DNA from: Butyrivibrio sp.
GTDB lineage: Bacteria; Bacillota; Clostridia; Lachnospirales; Lachnospiraceae
Length of the DNA stretch: 64,000 nt
Assembly: GCA_017615275.1 (NCBI GenBank)
Contig: JAGAAO010000047.1
Location: forward strand, 1 to 64,000
Direction of reading: 5' to 3'
In this document: positions 52,539 to 61,563 of the stretch, piece by piece
Numbering within the stretch: position 1 is the stretch's first letter
Layout of the letters: every line of letters begins with the position of its first letter
Position numbers and translations under genes: made by a program
Notes under the pieces: model-generated
Told to the model about the DNA's origin: nothing
What the model saw: the letters and a program-made list of their open reading frames with translations, nothing else
Databases searched by the model: none

Positions 52539-54791
52539 TTGAAAGGTAGTAGTATTTTAAAAAAAATTATATGCTGCAGCATGGCAGTAGTCTGTTTCGC
52601 CACAGCACTGACAGGATGCGGCAAGAAAAAAGTTGTAAACAACATTGATGTTTTTGAAGGTTTGCAGGATATAGACAAGGAGCATATCTTCAAGAAGGAA
52701 GATCTTTCGGGGATCCTTGATGAGGCAGGATTTATTGAATATTTTGACTATGCAGGCAATAAGATCAAGATTGTTTGTTCACCGGATACCGGAGATGAAT
52801 ATAAGTATGTGACGATGAATCCGGATGGGACGGATGTAAGCGTGATAGATCTGGCGTTTGAAGAGGGGACAACATATAACGCGTTTGTCTCTGATGATTC
52901 AGGGAATCTGTATGTGGCTTATACCGTATACAGTGATGCTGACTTCAATGAAATAAAAGAAACCGGTATATTAAAACTTGATAATACCGGAAACGAAGTA
53001 GCAAGAGCGAATCTTACAAGTGTTCTTTCCGAGGAGGATTATTTTATTTATAAGATTCTCTGGACTCCTGCCAGCGGTGTTATTTTTAGCACATCAAAAG
53101 GAATTGCAGCCTTTGATGGGCAAAACAGCGCCAATATAATTATTGATACAAAGGCTATTGGCGATAAAGTCGATGATTACGGAATTGAATTGTATAAAGG
53201 TGCCGGCAATCAGGTATTTGTATCGTATTATGATAAGAAGGAAAAGCAGCATCTTGCTAAGCTTGATCTTGAAAACAAGAGTGTAGGTAAGGAAAGCTCA
53301 GCGCTTGAAGATTCCAAAGCATATAGTTTCAGCGGCGGTGAAGGGTGCGATCTTTATGCTCAGGACGATCAGATTATTTACGGATATGACGCAAAAGCCG
53401 ATAAGTTTACAGAGCTTTTGAATCTTACTGATTCGGAGATCGGTGGCAAATATAATGTCGCAAATTTTGTAGCTGTAAGTGACAGAGAGCTTGTTGCGTT
53501 AATGTATGACGGAGATACATCTTTTTCTCTGGCAAGACTAACTAAGATCGATCCGCAGGATATTGTGGATAAAACGATAATTACTATGGGCGGCGTATAT
53601 ATAGAGCCCGAAACTGTCGCAAATACTGTTGAGTTTAACAGCAATAGCGATAAGTATAAGATTAAAGTTATTGATTACGCCGATTATTATGATGAAAATC
53701 CCGAAGAACATTTCAGGCTTGATATTACAATGGGAAAGGTGCCTGATATTTTCTGCATCAATAGTTATACATCAGCGGATATTGAAAGTTTTATAAATAA
53801 AGGCTTGATGATGGATCTTTCGCCTGCTTTTGAAAAAGGCGGAGCTTTGGGAGGCATAGAGGTTCTTCCGAACATATATGAGATGATGAAAACAAACGGT
53901 AAGGTATATACTGTTATTCCTTCATTCTCTGTAAATACTTTTGTTATCAGAGACCGTTTTGCAGGCGGAAAAACTTCTCTTACATTGAGCGAGTGTGATG
54001 AGCTTATAAAGAGCAATAACACAGATTACAGATTGGGCTTTGAATTGTGCGACAGAAATTATTTTGTCCTTAACGGCGTTTCATACGGCGGGGATACGTT
54101 TGTGGATTGGAAAAATAAGAAGTGCAATTTCAATTCGCCTGAATTTATAGATCTTTTGAATTTTGCCAATAATCTTCCGGAAGATGTTGACGGCGGCGAT
54201 GATGATTTTCAGTCGTTTTCTGCTGAATTGTATGCAGATGACAGAGCAATCTTTTGCAATACATTTTTGAATGATTTCTACAGCTATGGTGAACTTAAGC
54301 AGGTGACATTTAACGATGATGTTGCGTTTATCGGATTCCCAAATAACAGTGGAAAGAATGAGGCGTGCGTTTATCCCAATATGCAATATTGCGTAAGTAG
54401 TGGTACCAAGAGTGCCGATGCGGCGTTTGCATATATAAAGAGTGAGTTTGCGAACTATAAGCTTACCGAAAAAAGAGCATTATTATTCCCTTCGGACAAA
54501 GCAATGTTTGAAGCTGATATGAAAGCTGCGACGCAGGAACGAAGTGAAGAAGATGCTATATATTTCAGTACCGGCAGTGCAGATGTTGAAGCAAAGCCTC
54601 TTACGCAGGAGGATGCACAGAAGCTTTATGATTATATTCTTACAGTAAATAATGTATATAGATTTGATCCTAAGCTCGAGCAGATTATTTCCGAAGAAAT
54701 TTCGGCATTTTTCAAGGGGCAGAAATCCGCGGAAAAGGTGGCAGAACTTGTTCAGAACAGAGTTACAACGTATTTGAATGAGAAGAACTGA
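52539..54791 (+). CDS. Propeller/solute-binding fusion lipoprotein, array member 6
   Basis: 750 residues from the TTG at 52539, preceded by AAAGGA; this places a normal signal peptide (KKIICCSMAVVCFATALTGC) at the start. An ATG at 52488 is in frame but lies inside the previous gene without a ribosome-binding site. Propeller half: FSGGEGCDLYAQDD, YGYDAKADKF; junction LTKIDPQDIVDKTIITMGG; binding half: VPDIFCI, FINKGLMMDLSPAF, FFKGQKSAEKVAELVQNRV. More divergent than members 3-5 and nearer to 2 and 7. Confidence 0.83.
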   Translation: MKGSSILKKIICCSMAVVCFATALTGCGKKKVVNNIDVFEGLQDIDKEHIFKKEDLSGILDEAGFIEYFDYAGNKIKIVCSPDTGDEYKYVTMNPDGTDVSVIDLAFEEGTTYNAFVSDDSGNLYVAYTVYSDADFNEIKETGILKLDNTGNEVARANLTSVLSEEDYFIYKILWTPASGVIFSTSKGIAAFDGQNSANIIIDTKAIGDKVDDYGIELYKGAGNQVFVSYYDKKEKQHLAKLDLENKSVGKESSALEDSKAYSFSGGEGCDLYAQDDQIIYGYDAKADKFTELLNLTDSEIGGKYNVANFVAVSDRELVALMYDGDTSFSLARLTKIDPQDIVDKTIITMGGVYIEPETVANTVEFNSNSDKYKIKVIDYADYYDENPEEHFRLDITMGKVPDIFCINSYTSADIESFINKGLMMDLSPAFEKGGALGGIEVLPNIYEMMKTNGKVYTVIPSFSVNTFVIRDRFAGGKTSLTLSECDELIKSNNTDYRLGFELCDRNYFVLNGVSYGGDTFVDWKNKKCNFNSPEFIDLLNFANNLPEDVDGGDDDFQSFSAELYADDRAIFCNTFLNDFYSYGELKQVTFNDDVAFIGFPNNSGKNEACVYPNMQYCVSSGTKSADAAFAYIKSEFANYKLTEKRALLFPSDKAMFEADMKAATQERSEEDAIYFSTGSADVEAKPLTQEDAQKLYDYILTVNNVYRFDPKLEQIISEEISAFFKGQKSAEKVAELVQNRVTTYLNEKN

Positions 54792-54814
54792 AGGTTGGGA
54801 GAAATATTTACAGT

Positions 54815-57115
54815 ATGAGTTTTAAAAAGATTATAAAGAAGATTACATGCGGCATTTTAGTTACAGTCCTATCTGTATCGGCAGTAACAGGATGTGGCAA
54901 GAAAGAGGATAAAAAAAATCAAAAAGCAGATAATGTGGCAGTTTTAAAAGATGCACAGAGCATTGATGTGGAGTATGTTTTTAAGCAGGAAGATTTGGAA
55001 GGCATAATCGAAGAAGATGATGAGATTCGGCACCTTGATTATGTGGGAGATAAGGTCAGGGTCGTATCTTTGTCCAAGGATGGAAAGCTAAAGTGCATTT
55101 CTTTTAACAAAGACGGATCGGATGTTCAATCGTTTGATATTCCAATCAACGGAAATGATATTTATGCCGGATATGTTTCAGATAAAGACGGAAATTTATA
55201 TATACAATATGAGGTTTATAAGGGAGAAGGTGATAAAACGCTTCGATCCGCACCGGAAGAATGTGAGAGGACGGAATCGTATCTTGCCAAATATGACAGC
55301 ACGGGAAAAGAGCTTGTTAAAGTTGATGTTTTGGAAGAATATAAAGATTTTGAAGAGCGTTACATCGGATCTATGTGCTGGATTGATGGATATGGAATTG
55401 TTATGCATTCGCCAAGAGGAATTGAGACATACAGTGAGGAATCCGGTTTCAATGTAGTTGTTGATGAAAAGTCTTTGCAAGATATTTACGATTATCCGTG
55501 TGATTTATATGCCGGATCAAACGGACTTTTGTTTGTTAACGGACATGAAGAGGAAAAAGGGTATACGCTTAGATCGTTTGATCTTAATAATAAGAAATTC
55601 AGTGAGCCATCAACCGCATTTGACAGTACTTGTTTATACCATTTTTTTGAAGGTGTGGGATATGATATTTATACCAGCGATTATGATGGAATATACGGAT
55701 ATAACAGTCAAAAGGATAAGCTTACAAAGATTCTTGATTTTGAAGATTCGGATATTGTCGCTATAGATTCTTTTTCAAGTTTAGCGTTTTTGAGCGATAC
55801 AGAAATTTATGCGTATTATTATGATAGTGATAATGGGGATAAGATTTTTGCCAGATTTACGAAAGTAACTCCTGCGGATGTGGCAAATAAGACCGTGATC
55901 ACTGTCGGCGGATTGTGTATTGACGAAAATATTCGAAAAGCTGCGCGAAAATTTAATAAGGCCAACGATAAATATAAGATAAAGCTTGCAGATTACGGCG
56001 AGCTGTATGCTTATGACGACGATATTTCGTATGAAGAAGCATTGAATCAATTCAATCTTGATATCCTGGCGGGCAATGTACCTGATATTTTATGTTTTTC
56101 GTATTATTCAGATGAAAATGTATATATCGATAAAGGCTTGCTGCTTGATCTTGCACCTGCGTTTGATAAGGGAGGTGCATTGGGTGACATTGAGATACTT
56201 CCTAATCTGTTCGATATGATGCACACAGATGACAAGATTTATAGTGTATTTACATCATTTCAGGTTGATACGGTCGTGATGAGAGAGCGGTTTGCCGAAG
56301 GAAAGAATTCTATTACATTTAAAGAATGTGATGACTTAATCAAGGAAAACAATACAGATTACAAGCTTGCTTTCGGATTCTTTGATAAGGAGTTTTTGCT
56401 TGAGCGTGCATTTATACAGGGTGGAAATAAGTTTGTTGATATGCACAATAAAAAATGCAATTTTAACAGCCCTGATTTTATAGATCTTTTGAAATTTGCA
56501 AACAATTTTCCTACTGAAATTGATTACAGCGTTTCTGAAGGAAGCGGCATTGAATTTTATGCGGACGACAGATCGATATTTGATTTTGAAACTATTGATG
56601 GTTTTTATGATTATGCAAGAAAAAAACAGGCTGTATTTAATGATGAGATTGCGTTTGTCGGATTCCCAAATAACAGCGGAGAAAACGAGGCGTGCATTTT
56701 CCCTGATAACCATATGGGAGTGTACAGCAAAACCAAATATCCGGATGTAGCTTATGAATTTATAAAAACGGTATTTGAAGAATCGGATCAAGAATTTGAG
56801 AGGGCAAACGATTTCCCTTCAGATAAAGCTATGTTTGAGAAAATGATGCAGTTATCAATGGATGCATCCGCACTTGAAGGTGTAGAGCTTTACACCGATG
56901 AAGATACATTAAAGGCAGAGCCATTGTCCAAGGAAGATACACAGAAACTCTACGACTATATTCTTTCTGTAAAGACGCTCTATAAAAACGAACAGAAGGT
57001 AAGAAACATTGTGGTAGAGGAAGCTTCAGCATTCTTCAGTGGGCAGAAAACCGCAGAAGAAGTTGCAGAAATCATTCAGAGCAGAGTATCGACTTATTTG
57101 AATGAGATTGGCTGA
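54815..57115 (+). CDS. Propeller/solute-binding fusion lipoprotein, array member 7
   Basis: 766 residues, lipobox VTGC. Propeller half: HLDYVGDKVRVV, SPRGIETYS, GVGYDIYTSDYD, YGYNSQKDKL; junction FTKVTPADVANKTVITVGG; binding half: VPDILCF, YIDKGLLLDLAPAF, ILPNLFDMMHTDDKIYSVF, FFSGQKTAEEVAEIIQSRV. Last gene of the array; no clear terminator follows before the mscL promoter. A few bases with weak pairing (GGAAAAC/GTTTCC near 57125) are all that is seen. Confidence 0.85.
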   Translation: MSFKKIIKKITCGILVTVLSVSAVTGCGKKEDKKNQKADNVAVLKDAQSIDVEYVFKQEDLEGIIEEDDEIRHLDYVGDKVRVVSLSKDGKLKCISFNKDGSDVQSFDIPINGNDIYAGYVSDKDGNLYIQYEVYKGEGDKTLRSAPEECERTESYLAKYDSTGKELVKVDVLEEYKDFEERYIGSMCWIDGYGIVMHSPRGIETYSEESGFNVVVDEKSLQDIYDYPCDLYAGSNGLLFVNGHEEEKGYTLRSFDLNNKKFSEPSTAFDSTCLYHFFEGVGYDIYTSDYDGIYGYNSQKDKLTKILDFEDSDIVAIDSFSSLAFLSDTEIYAYYYDSDNGDKIFARFTKVTPADVANKTVITVGGLCIDENIRKAARKFNKANDKYKIKLADYGELYAYDDDISYEEALNQFNLDILAGNVPDILCFSYYSDENVYIDKGLLLDLAPAFDKGGALGDIEILPNLFDMMHTDDKIYSVFTSFQVDTVVMRERFAEGKNSITFKECDDLIKENNTDYKLAFGFFDKEFLLERAFIQGGNKFVDMHNKKCNFNSPDFIDLLKFANNFPTEIDYSVSEGSGIEFYADDRSIFDFETIDGFYDYARKKQAVFNDEIAFVGFPNNSGENEACIFPDNHMGVYSKTKYPDVAYEFIKTVFEESDQEFERANDFPSDKAMFEKMMQLSMDASALEGVELYTDEDTLKAEPLSKEDTQKLYDYILSVKTLYKNEQKVRNIVVEEASAFFSGQKTAEEVAEIIQSRVSTYLNEIG

Positions 57116-57230
57116 TGGCGCTATGGAAAACTTTTAATCAGTGTTTCCGATCAGGATTATAAAGTGTTACGCAGACATCATATTCCCCGGTACGAAAATA
57201 TCATATTATTTCCGACATTTCCTACATTTG

Positions 57231-57239
57231 TGGTATAAT
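57231..57239 (+). promoter_or_regulatory. Extended -10 promoter before mscL
   Basis: TGG TATAAT, about 43 bases before the mscL start. The -35 region is poor. This would make mscL independent of the upstream operon. Confidence 0.5.
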
Positions 57240-57282
57240 TCATGTGTATTGTTGAACTTTTTAATTTAATAGGAGAGGAAAA

Positions 57283-57768
57283 ATGACAGACAAAGTAAAA
57301 TCAGTTACAAGTAAGGGGAAAGGTCTTGCAAGTGAATTTCGTGAGTTTATCATGCGAGGAAATGTGCTTGACATGGCAGTCGGTGTAATTATCGGCGGAG
57401 CGTTTCAGAAAATTATTTCATCTCTTGTTGATGACATAATTATGCCGGTAATAAGCATCATCACAGGCGGCATTGATTTCAACAATATGTTCGTTTGTCT
57501 TGACGGAAATACTTACAATACACTTGAAGCTGCCAAGGAAGCGGGTGCTGTTACACTTAACTACGGTACATTCATTACTGTTGTTATCAATTTCCTTTTG
57601 ATGGCTATCGTTATCTTTGCACTTGTTAAGACAATGAATTCGGTTAGTAAGAAATTTGAAAAAGAGAAGGCAGAGGAGCCTGCAACAACAAAGGTTTGCC
57701 CTCACTGCAAATCTGAGATCAACATTGAGGCAACAAGATGTCCTCATTGCACTTCTGAATTAACTTGA
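57283..57768 (+). CDS. mscL: Large-conductance mechanosensitive channel with C-terminal zinc ribbon
   Basis: MscL, the membrane safety valve that opens under high turgor. EFREFIMRGNVLDMAVGVIIGGAF at the start is cut here to its key parts: the N-terminal helix, the first pore helix with GNVLDMAVGVIIG, and the second helix VINFLLMAIVIFALV (about residues 95-110). Normal MscL ends near 130-140 residues. This one continues to 161 with CPHC and, 12 residues on, a second CPHC, a treble-cysteine-pair zinc ribbon in the cytoplasm. AGGAGAGG precedes the ATG. Confidence 0.93.
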   Translation: MTDKVKSVTSKGKGLASEFREFIMRGNVLDMAVGVIIGGAFQKIISSLVDDIIMPVISIITGGIDFNNMFVCLDGNTYNTLEAAKEAGAVTLNYGTFITVVINFLLMAIVIFALVKTMNSVSKKFEKEKAEEPATTKVCPHCKSEINIEATRCPHCTSELT

Positions 57769-57791
57769 TCAATTTAGAAATATGAATTTAG

Positions 57792-57817
57792 AAAAAGCAG
57801 CATGGTTGCTGCTTTTT
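57792..57817 (+). terminator. Rho-independent terminator after mscL
   Basis: AAAAAGCAGC pairs perfectly with GCTGCTTTTT. The third repeat copy begins seven bases after it. Confidence 0.85.
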
Positions 57818-57823
57818 CGCTAT

Positions 57824-57915
57824 GTGTAGAGCAGTTAGCGAGGTTTTTTCGAGCTTACTGCGAACCATACAGATTCACTTCGCGAGGTTTTGACGAGCCT
57901 AGTGAATTTGTAGTA
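57824..57915. repeat. Two-hairpin intergenic repeat, intact copy 3
   Basis: Differs from copy 2 at one position (ATTCACTTCGC for ATTCACTTGGC in the second hairpin's left arm). It follows the mscL terminator and ends about 11 bases before the cobQ start, whose ribosome-binding site (AAGGA) lies just outside it. Confidence 0.9.
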
Positions 57916-57926
57916 AGGATAAAAGT

Positions 57927-59405
57927 ATGGCTAAAGTAATCATGGTTCAAGGCACGATGTCCGGAGCGGGAAAAAGTCTCCTTGTAGCGGGACTTTGCAG
58001 GATATTTAAGCAGGACGGATATGTTGCGGTGCCCTTTAAATCACAGAATATGGCACTCAATTCCTTCATCACTAAAGAGGGGCTTGAGATGGGAAGAGCG
58101 CAGGTCATGCAGGCAGAGTGTGCAGGTGTTGATCCTTTGGTCTGCATGAATCCTATTCTTTTAAAGCCTACAAGTGATGTGGGCTCACAGGTTATAGTAA
58201 ACGGCGAAGTTATCGGCAATATGAGCGCCCGTGAGTACTTTGCCTACAAAAAGAAACTTGTTCCCGATATCCTTAAGGCTTTTAAGAAGCTTTCGGATAT
58301 GGCGGATATTATTGTTATAGAAGGCGCGGGAAGCCCCGCAGAGATCAATCTCAAGGAAAATGACATCGTAAACATGGGAATGGCGAAGATGGTAGATGCG
58401 CCTGTTCTTCTTGTAGGTGACATTGACAGGGGCGGAGTCTTTGCTCAGTTATACGGAACAACAATGCTTCTTGAAGACGAGGAAAAGGAAAGAATCTGCG
58501 GTTTTGTCATAAATAAGTTCAGAGGAGATGTGACTTTGCTTGATTCCGGAATAGATATGATCACAGAGAAGACAGGGATCAAGACGGCAGGAGTTATTCC
58601 TTATATGAACATTAAGGTTGACGACGAAGATTCTCTTACTGAGAAATTTGATGCCAAGGAAAATTCCGGTGATCTTAGAAATGCTGCGGATATTGCAGTA
58701 ATAAGATATCCGAGAATTTCCAATTTTACCGATTTTAACTGTTTTGATGCACATAAGAATGCATCGGTCAGATATGTGGACTCGGTTTATGATCTGGGAG
58801 ATCCCGATATTATCTTTTTACCCGGAAGTAAGAACACTATCGCGGATCTTAAGTGGCTCAGGGAGTCCGGACTTGAAGCTTGTATCAAGAGATTTGCCAT
58901 GAAAAAGCCTGTATTTGGAATCTGCGGAGGCTTTCAAATGCTCGGAAGGCAGATAGTCGATCCTTCGGGAGTTGAGAGCGGTATAGGAGCTGCCATAAGA
59001 GGTATGGAACTTCTTGATATTGATACGGAAATAAGAGAAGATAAGGTAAGAAAGCAGGTTGAAGACAAGATTTCTTTTCCGAAGGGTGTATTTGAGAATA
59101 TTAAGGACAAAGAGATACTTGGCTATGAGATACATATGGGAAAGACGAAGGGCGACAGTGTTTCCGAAGCAGACAGAGAGCTCGTTGTAAGTGATGGCAA
59201 GAATGTTTACGGAAGCTATGTGCACGGTCTTTTTGACAAAGGAGATATAAGCAGGTGTATATTGGAGGCTATCGGAAAGGCGGGAGATGAAAAAATCTCT
59301 TATTCCGACTTTAAAGATAGCCAATATGATATACTTGCAGATACAATAAGACTTAATATGGATATGGAATATGTTTATTCCTGCTTAAGGGAAGTCAATT
59401 TATAA
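57927..59405 (+). CDS. cobQ: Cobyric acid synthase
   Basis: Amidates adenosyl-cobyrinic acid a,c-diamide to cobyric acid using glutamine and ATP. N-terminal ATPase half with [10 protein letters not shown] and [11 protein letters not shown]-terminal class I glutaminase half with nucleophile Cys333 in [10 protein letters not shown] and the catalytic His in YVHGLF near residue 432. 492 aa is normal. It is alone: no other cobalamin gene and no cobalamin riboswitch are seen nearby, and it begins 11 bases after a repeat copy. mnmA follows after 17 bases. Confidence 0.94.
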   Translation: MAKVIMVQGTMSGAGKSLLVAGLCRIFKQDGYVAVPFKSQNMALNSFITKEGLEMGRAQVMQAECAGVDPLVCMNPILLKPTSDVGSQVIVNGEVIGNMSAREYFAYKKKLVPDILKAFKKLSDMADIIVIEGAGSPAEINLKENDIVNMGMAKMVDAPVLLVGDIDRGGVFAQLYGTTMLLEDEEKERICGFVINKFRGDVTLLDSGIDMITEKTGIKTAGVIPYMNIKVDDEDSLTEKFDAKENSGDLRNAADIAVIRYPRISNFTDFNCFDAHKNASVRYVDSVYDLGDPDIIFLPGSKNTIADLKWLRESGLEACIKRFAMKKPVFGICGGFQMLGRQIVDPSGVESGIGAAIRGMELLDIDTEIREDKVRKQVEDKISFPKGVFENIKDKEILGYEIHMGKTKGDSVSEADRELVVSDGKNVYGSYVHGLFDKGDISRCILEAIGKAGDEKISYSDFKDSQYDILADTIRLNMDMEYVYSCLREVNL

Positions 59406-59422
59406 GAAATACGGAGAGTAAT

Positions 59423-60499
59423 ATGTCGGATAAAAAAGCGCTGATAGCGATGAGCGGCGGAGTTGACAGCAGTGTTGCCGCGGCAATCATTTCAGACAGA
59501 GGATATGAGTGCATGGGATGCACCATGCGATTATATGAGAATGATGTTATAGGTGAGGATCTGTTTGGAACTTGCTGCAGTCTTAACGATACACAGGATG
59601 CGCGGGCAGTGTGTGAAAAAATAGGGATTCCTTACAATATCTATCACTATGAAGCTGAATTTAGGGATAAGGTCATAGAGCCCTTTATATGCAGTTATGA
59701 GAACGGTGAGACGCCCAATCCATGCATCAGATGCAACAGGTATCTTAAGTTCGACAGTCTTTACAATAAAGCAAAAGAGCTTGGATATGATTATATCGTT
59801 ACCGGGCACTACGCAAGGATAGAGGAAAGAGACGGCCTGTATTATCTTTTAAAGGCAAAAGACAGCAGTAAGGATCAGAGCTATGTTCTCTATGATCTGA
59901 CTCAGGAGCAGCTTGCGCACACATTTTTTCCTTTGGGTGACTATACCAAGAGTGAAGCAAGAAAGATTGCCGAGGAAAAAGAATTCGTAACTTCGCATAA
60001 GAGCGAGAGTCAAGATATCTGTTTTGTTCCTGACGGTGATTATGCGGCAATGATCAGACGCTACAGAGATAAAGAATATGAAAAAGGTGATTTCGTAGAT
60101 GCCGAAGGAAACGTTCTCGGAACCCATGAGGGAATCATTAACTATACAATCGGCCAGCGCCGTGGTCTCGGAATCCCGGCTGACAGAAGGCTCTACGTAA
60201 AGCAGCTTGATGTTAAGAACAACAGAGTCATCCTTGCAGATAACAAAGATTTGTTTGAAAAAGAGCTTATTATCCGTGATTTCCACTGGATTACGGGCGA
60301 TGTTCCGACAGAGCCAACACGTTGCAGCGCCAAGATACGCTATCGCCACAAAGAGCAGCCCGCAACTCTCGAAGTCCTCGGCGGCGATAGAGCCAAGATT
60401 ACCTTCGATGAACCACAGCGCGCCATAACCGCTGGACAGTCAGCAGTCCTTTATGACGGTGACATCGTCCTCGGCGGCGGAATCATCACAAACAATTAA
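59423..60499 (+). CDS. mnmA: tRNA-specific 2-thiouridylase MnmA
   Basis: Introduces the 2-thio group at uridine 34 of Lys, Glu and Gln tRNAs. PP-loop MSGGVDSSVAA near the start, catalytic Cys in NPCIRCNRYLKFD (about residue 98-103), GHYAR, and the second catalytic Cys in SESQDICFVPDG (about 198). 358 aa is normal. Presumably co-transcribed with cobQ. Confidence 0.95.
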   Translation: MSDKKALIAMSGGVDSSVAAAIISDRGYECMGCTMRLYENDVIGEDLFGTCCSLNDTQDARAVCEKIGIPYNIYHYEAEFRDKVIEPFICSYENGETPNPCIRCNRYLKFDSLYNKAKELGYDYIVTGHYARIEERDGLYYLLKAKDSSKDQSYVLYDLTQEQLAHTFFPLGDYTKSEARKIAEEKEFVTSHKSESQDICFVPDGDYAAMIRRYRDKEYEKGDFVDAEGNVLGTHEGIINYTIGQRRGLGIPADRRLYVKQLDVKNNRVILADNKDLFEKELIIRDFHWITGDVPTEPTRCSAKIRYRHKEQPATLEVLGGDRAKITFDEPQRAITAGQSAVLYDGDIVLGGGIITNN

Positions 60500-60533
60500 A
60501 GGACTATACCGAATATTCACGGCATAGCCCTTT
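60498..60533 (-). terminator. Terminator of the uxaC-lacI transcript
   Basis: Arms 60498-60511 and 60520-60533 pair around an 8-base loop. On the minus strand the imperfect positions become G-U pairs, while on the plus strand they are A-C mismatches, so the hairpin is better for the leftward transcript. It may slow mnmA transcripts too. Confidence 0.6.
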
Positions 60534-60538
60534 GATAT

Positions 60539-61561
60539 TTAGAAATTTGTGGAACCTCGCTTAATGAGTTCGCCTGAGAAGATGGTCTTCTGAGGCATTT
60601 CATTCTGAGTGAGAATTCCGATAAGTGTTTTTACAAGCTGAACACACATATCTTCAAGACGGTTGTCGATAGAAGAGATGTTGGGCTCTGAACAGTGCGC
60701 AAGGATTGAATTGTTATATCCTACAATCTGGAGTTCGCTCGGAACGTCAATCTTGTTCTTTTTGGCGAAGTTCATGGCACCGATAGCAAGGAAGTCCTCA
60801 CTGGTTACGATTCCGTCAAACTTAAGTCCGCTCTTGTAAAGGTTCTCAATGAAATCCTTTACTCCGTCGATGTCTTCGCGGCTTCCTGAGAAGCACTGCT
60901 GATATTCTTTTCTGAGAGGAATATCATGTGATACAAGTGCATTCTGGAATCCCGCAAGTTTCTTAAGTCCGGAATATGAGGTGCTGTTGTAGAGATACAA
61001 TATATTCTTGATTCCCGCATCAAGCATGCCTTCTGTTGCATCCTGAGTTGCCTTGTAGTCATCGCAAAGAGTGCAATAAACATTTGGGCAATCAAAGTCA
61101 GCATTTAAGAGCATGATGGGCACTGAAGCAGCTCCTTCGACAACGTATTGATTGTCTTCAGCATTGCTCATGATAAAGTTGGAACCGACCATTACTACGC
61201 TGTCTACATGCTGTGAGAGTAGAAGATTAAGGCATTTTTTTCTTGAGGGTATTTCATAGCCTGTACAGCATAATACCGAGTTATAGCCACTTTCTCTTAA
61301 ATTCTGCTCGATGTAGTATATTGCCTTTGCAAGATACAGATCGGAGGCGTCAGCGCAAAGGATACCTACAGTCTTCATGGAATTGAGACCGAGACCTCTG
61401 GCGAATGCATTTGGTTTGTATCCGCATTGTTCAATTATATCCAGAACCTTTTTGCGGGTGCGGGGCTTAACGTTAGAGCTTCCATTAAGTACACGGGAAA
61501 CTGTAGCGATTGAAACTCCGGCTTTTTTGGATATGTCGTAAATAGTCATTTGGTTGCTCAT
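60539..61561 (-). CDS. LacI-family transcriptional regulator
   Basis: 340-residue repressor with the N-terminal LacI helix-turn-helix (MTIYDISKKAGVSIATVSRVL), hinge and a periplasmic-binding-like sensor domain (GILCADASDLYLAKAI onward). Starts two bases after the uxaC stop, so it is co-transcribed with uxaC. Most likely it controls this locus in response to a hexuronate or an intermediate, acting at the GCTTACAT-type palindromes between uxaC and uxaA; this is inferred from position. Confidence 0.9.
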   Translation of the reverse strand: MSNQMTIYDISKKAGVSIATVSRVLNGSSNVKPRTRKKVLDIIEQCGYKPNAFARGLGLNSMKTVGILCADASDLYLAKAIYYIEQNLRESGYNSVLCCTGYEIPSRKKCLNLLLSQHVDSVVMVGSNFIMSNAEDNQYVVEGAASVPIMLLNADFDCPNVYCTLCDDYKATQDATEGMLDAGIKNILYLYNSTSYSGLKKLAGFQNALVSHDIPLRKEYQQCFSGSREDIDGVKDFIENLYKSGLKFDGIVTSEDFLAIGAMNFAKKNKIDVPSELQIVGYNNSILAHCSEPNISSIDNRLEDMCVQLVKTLIGILTQNEMPQKTIFSGELIKRGSTNF

Positions 61562-61563
61562 AC

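Noticed and set aside
41880-57115. Prophage or integrative element carrying the tandem lipoproteins
   Set aside because: No integrase, attachment repeats, phage or conjugation genes, and codon usage looks like the neighbours'. Local duplication explains the array better.
57927-59405. Part of a cobalamin synthesis cluster under a riboswitch
   Set aside because: No other cob/cbi genes in the window, and no B12-box-like sequence before cobQ; a repeat fills that space.
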